A stretch of 64,000 nt of DNA from Otis tarda (lineage: Eukaryota > Chordata > Aves > Otidiformes > Otididae): the NCBI GenBank assembly GCA_026413225.1, contig CM048554.1, positions 48,455,963 through 48,519,962 of the forward strand, in the 5' to 3' direction. The position numbers and the translations under genes are program-made. The notes below the pieces were generated by a model, which made no database searches, was not told the DNA's origin, and worked only from the letters and a program-made list of their open reading frames with translations. Shown one piece after another: positions 63,735 to 64,000 of this stretch; the stretch's first letter is position 1; each line of letters starts with the position of its first letter.

Positions 63735-64000
63735 GTATGAGATTCATGTATTTTCAAGTCTTCTTGTAAGGCAATAACTGTGAATGGATACTGGAGTAAT
63801 TTTGTGCCTTTGGTAAGAACATCAAAGTTACTTTTATAATACAATTGAATTTCTGTACTTAGGAGTGGAAAAAAAAAGTGGTGCTTTTCTTAACGTGTAT
63901 AAATATGGCAGAATGTAGATCCTTCCCAATTGTTTAAATACTTTTCTTTTTAACAGTGACTGTGATGTTGAAGTGTGGTATATGTATGTCTTAAAAATAT
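63735..64000 (+). other. PPP2R5A intron 3, start (cut by window edge)
   Basis: Begins GTATGA and continues as AT-rich sequence with no further exon before the window ends. Confidence 0.85.

Larger units (their letters stand above)
38513..64000 (+). other. PPP2R5A: PPP2R5A gene body, 5' part (coding start to window edge)
   Basis: Three coding exons in one strand order join in frame: exon 1 ends after one base of an Asp codon, exon 2 supplies the other two bases and ends in phase 0, and exon 3 ends in phase 0. All introns obey GT-AG. The 150 joined residues match B56-alpha rather than its paralogues: exon 2 has LFDFMDSVSDLKSKEIKRAT, where the epsilon form as I recall it has a different DTLSDLKMKEYKRS-type segment. 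The remaining roughly 325 residues, including the HEAT-repeat surface that binds LxxIxE substrates and the contacts to the A and C subunits, lie beyond the right edge. Confidence 0.96.

Noticed and set aside
1-64000. CRISPR arrays, operons, prophage or other prokaryotic systems
   Set aside because: The sequence is vertebrate: spliced gene, CR1 LINEs, CpG island and LTRs. No regularly spaced repeats or prokaryotic gene layout are present.

Overview
The window looks like one piece of a bird chromosome. Three chicken-repeat-1 (CR1) LINE 3' ends, avian-type retroviral LTRs, a GC-rich CpG-island promoter and long AT-rich introns all point that way. I cannot name the species; a non-avian sauropsid is possible but less likely.

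The only protein-coding gene I can support is PPP2R5A, encoding the B56-alpha regulatory (targeting) subunit of protein phosphatase 2A, on the + strand. Its first three coding exons are here: 38513-38663, 56839-57035 and 63633-63734. They join in frame to give the first 150 residues, and the gene runs off the right edge. Intron 1 is about 18.2 kb, intron 2 about 6.6 kb, and intron 3 is cut by the window end.

Layout: 1-36.6 kb is non-coding sequence upstream of the gene, with two antisense CR1 fragments, short tandem duplications, a perfect 22-bp palindrome and no recognisable exon. From about 36.7 to 39.1 kb is a CpG island with CCAAT, GC-box and E2F-like motifs and pyrimidine tracts able to form G-quadruplexes on the minus strand. 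Intron 1 holds a third antisense CR1 and several A-, T- or C-rich tracts. Intron 2 holds an LTR in antisense orientation (about 59.26-59.98 kb) and a clean 1127-bp solo LTR (61899-63025) in sense orientation with a 5-bp target-site duplication.

No operon-like, CRISPR, phage or defence system is present. The most informative points are local: a PPP2R5A start about ten residues downstream of the human one, an overlapping upstream ORF, a weak exon 1 donor beside a C16 run, and a sense-oriented solo LTR bringing a polyadenylation signal into intron 2. The many long open frames in the GC-rich stretches have no recognisable protein content and I treat them as chance.
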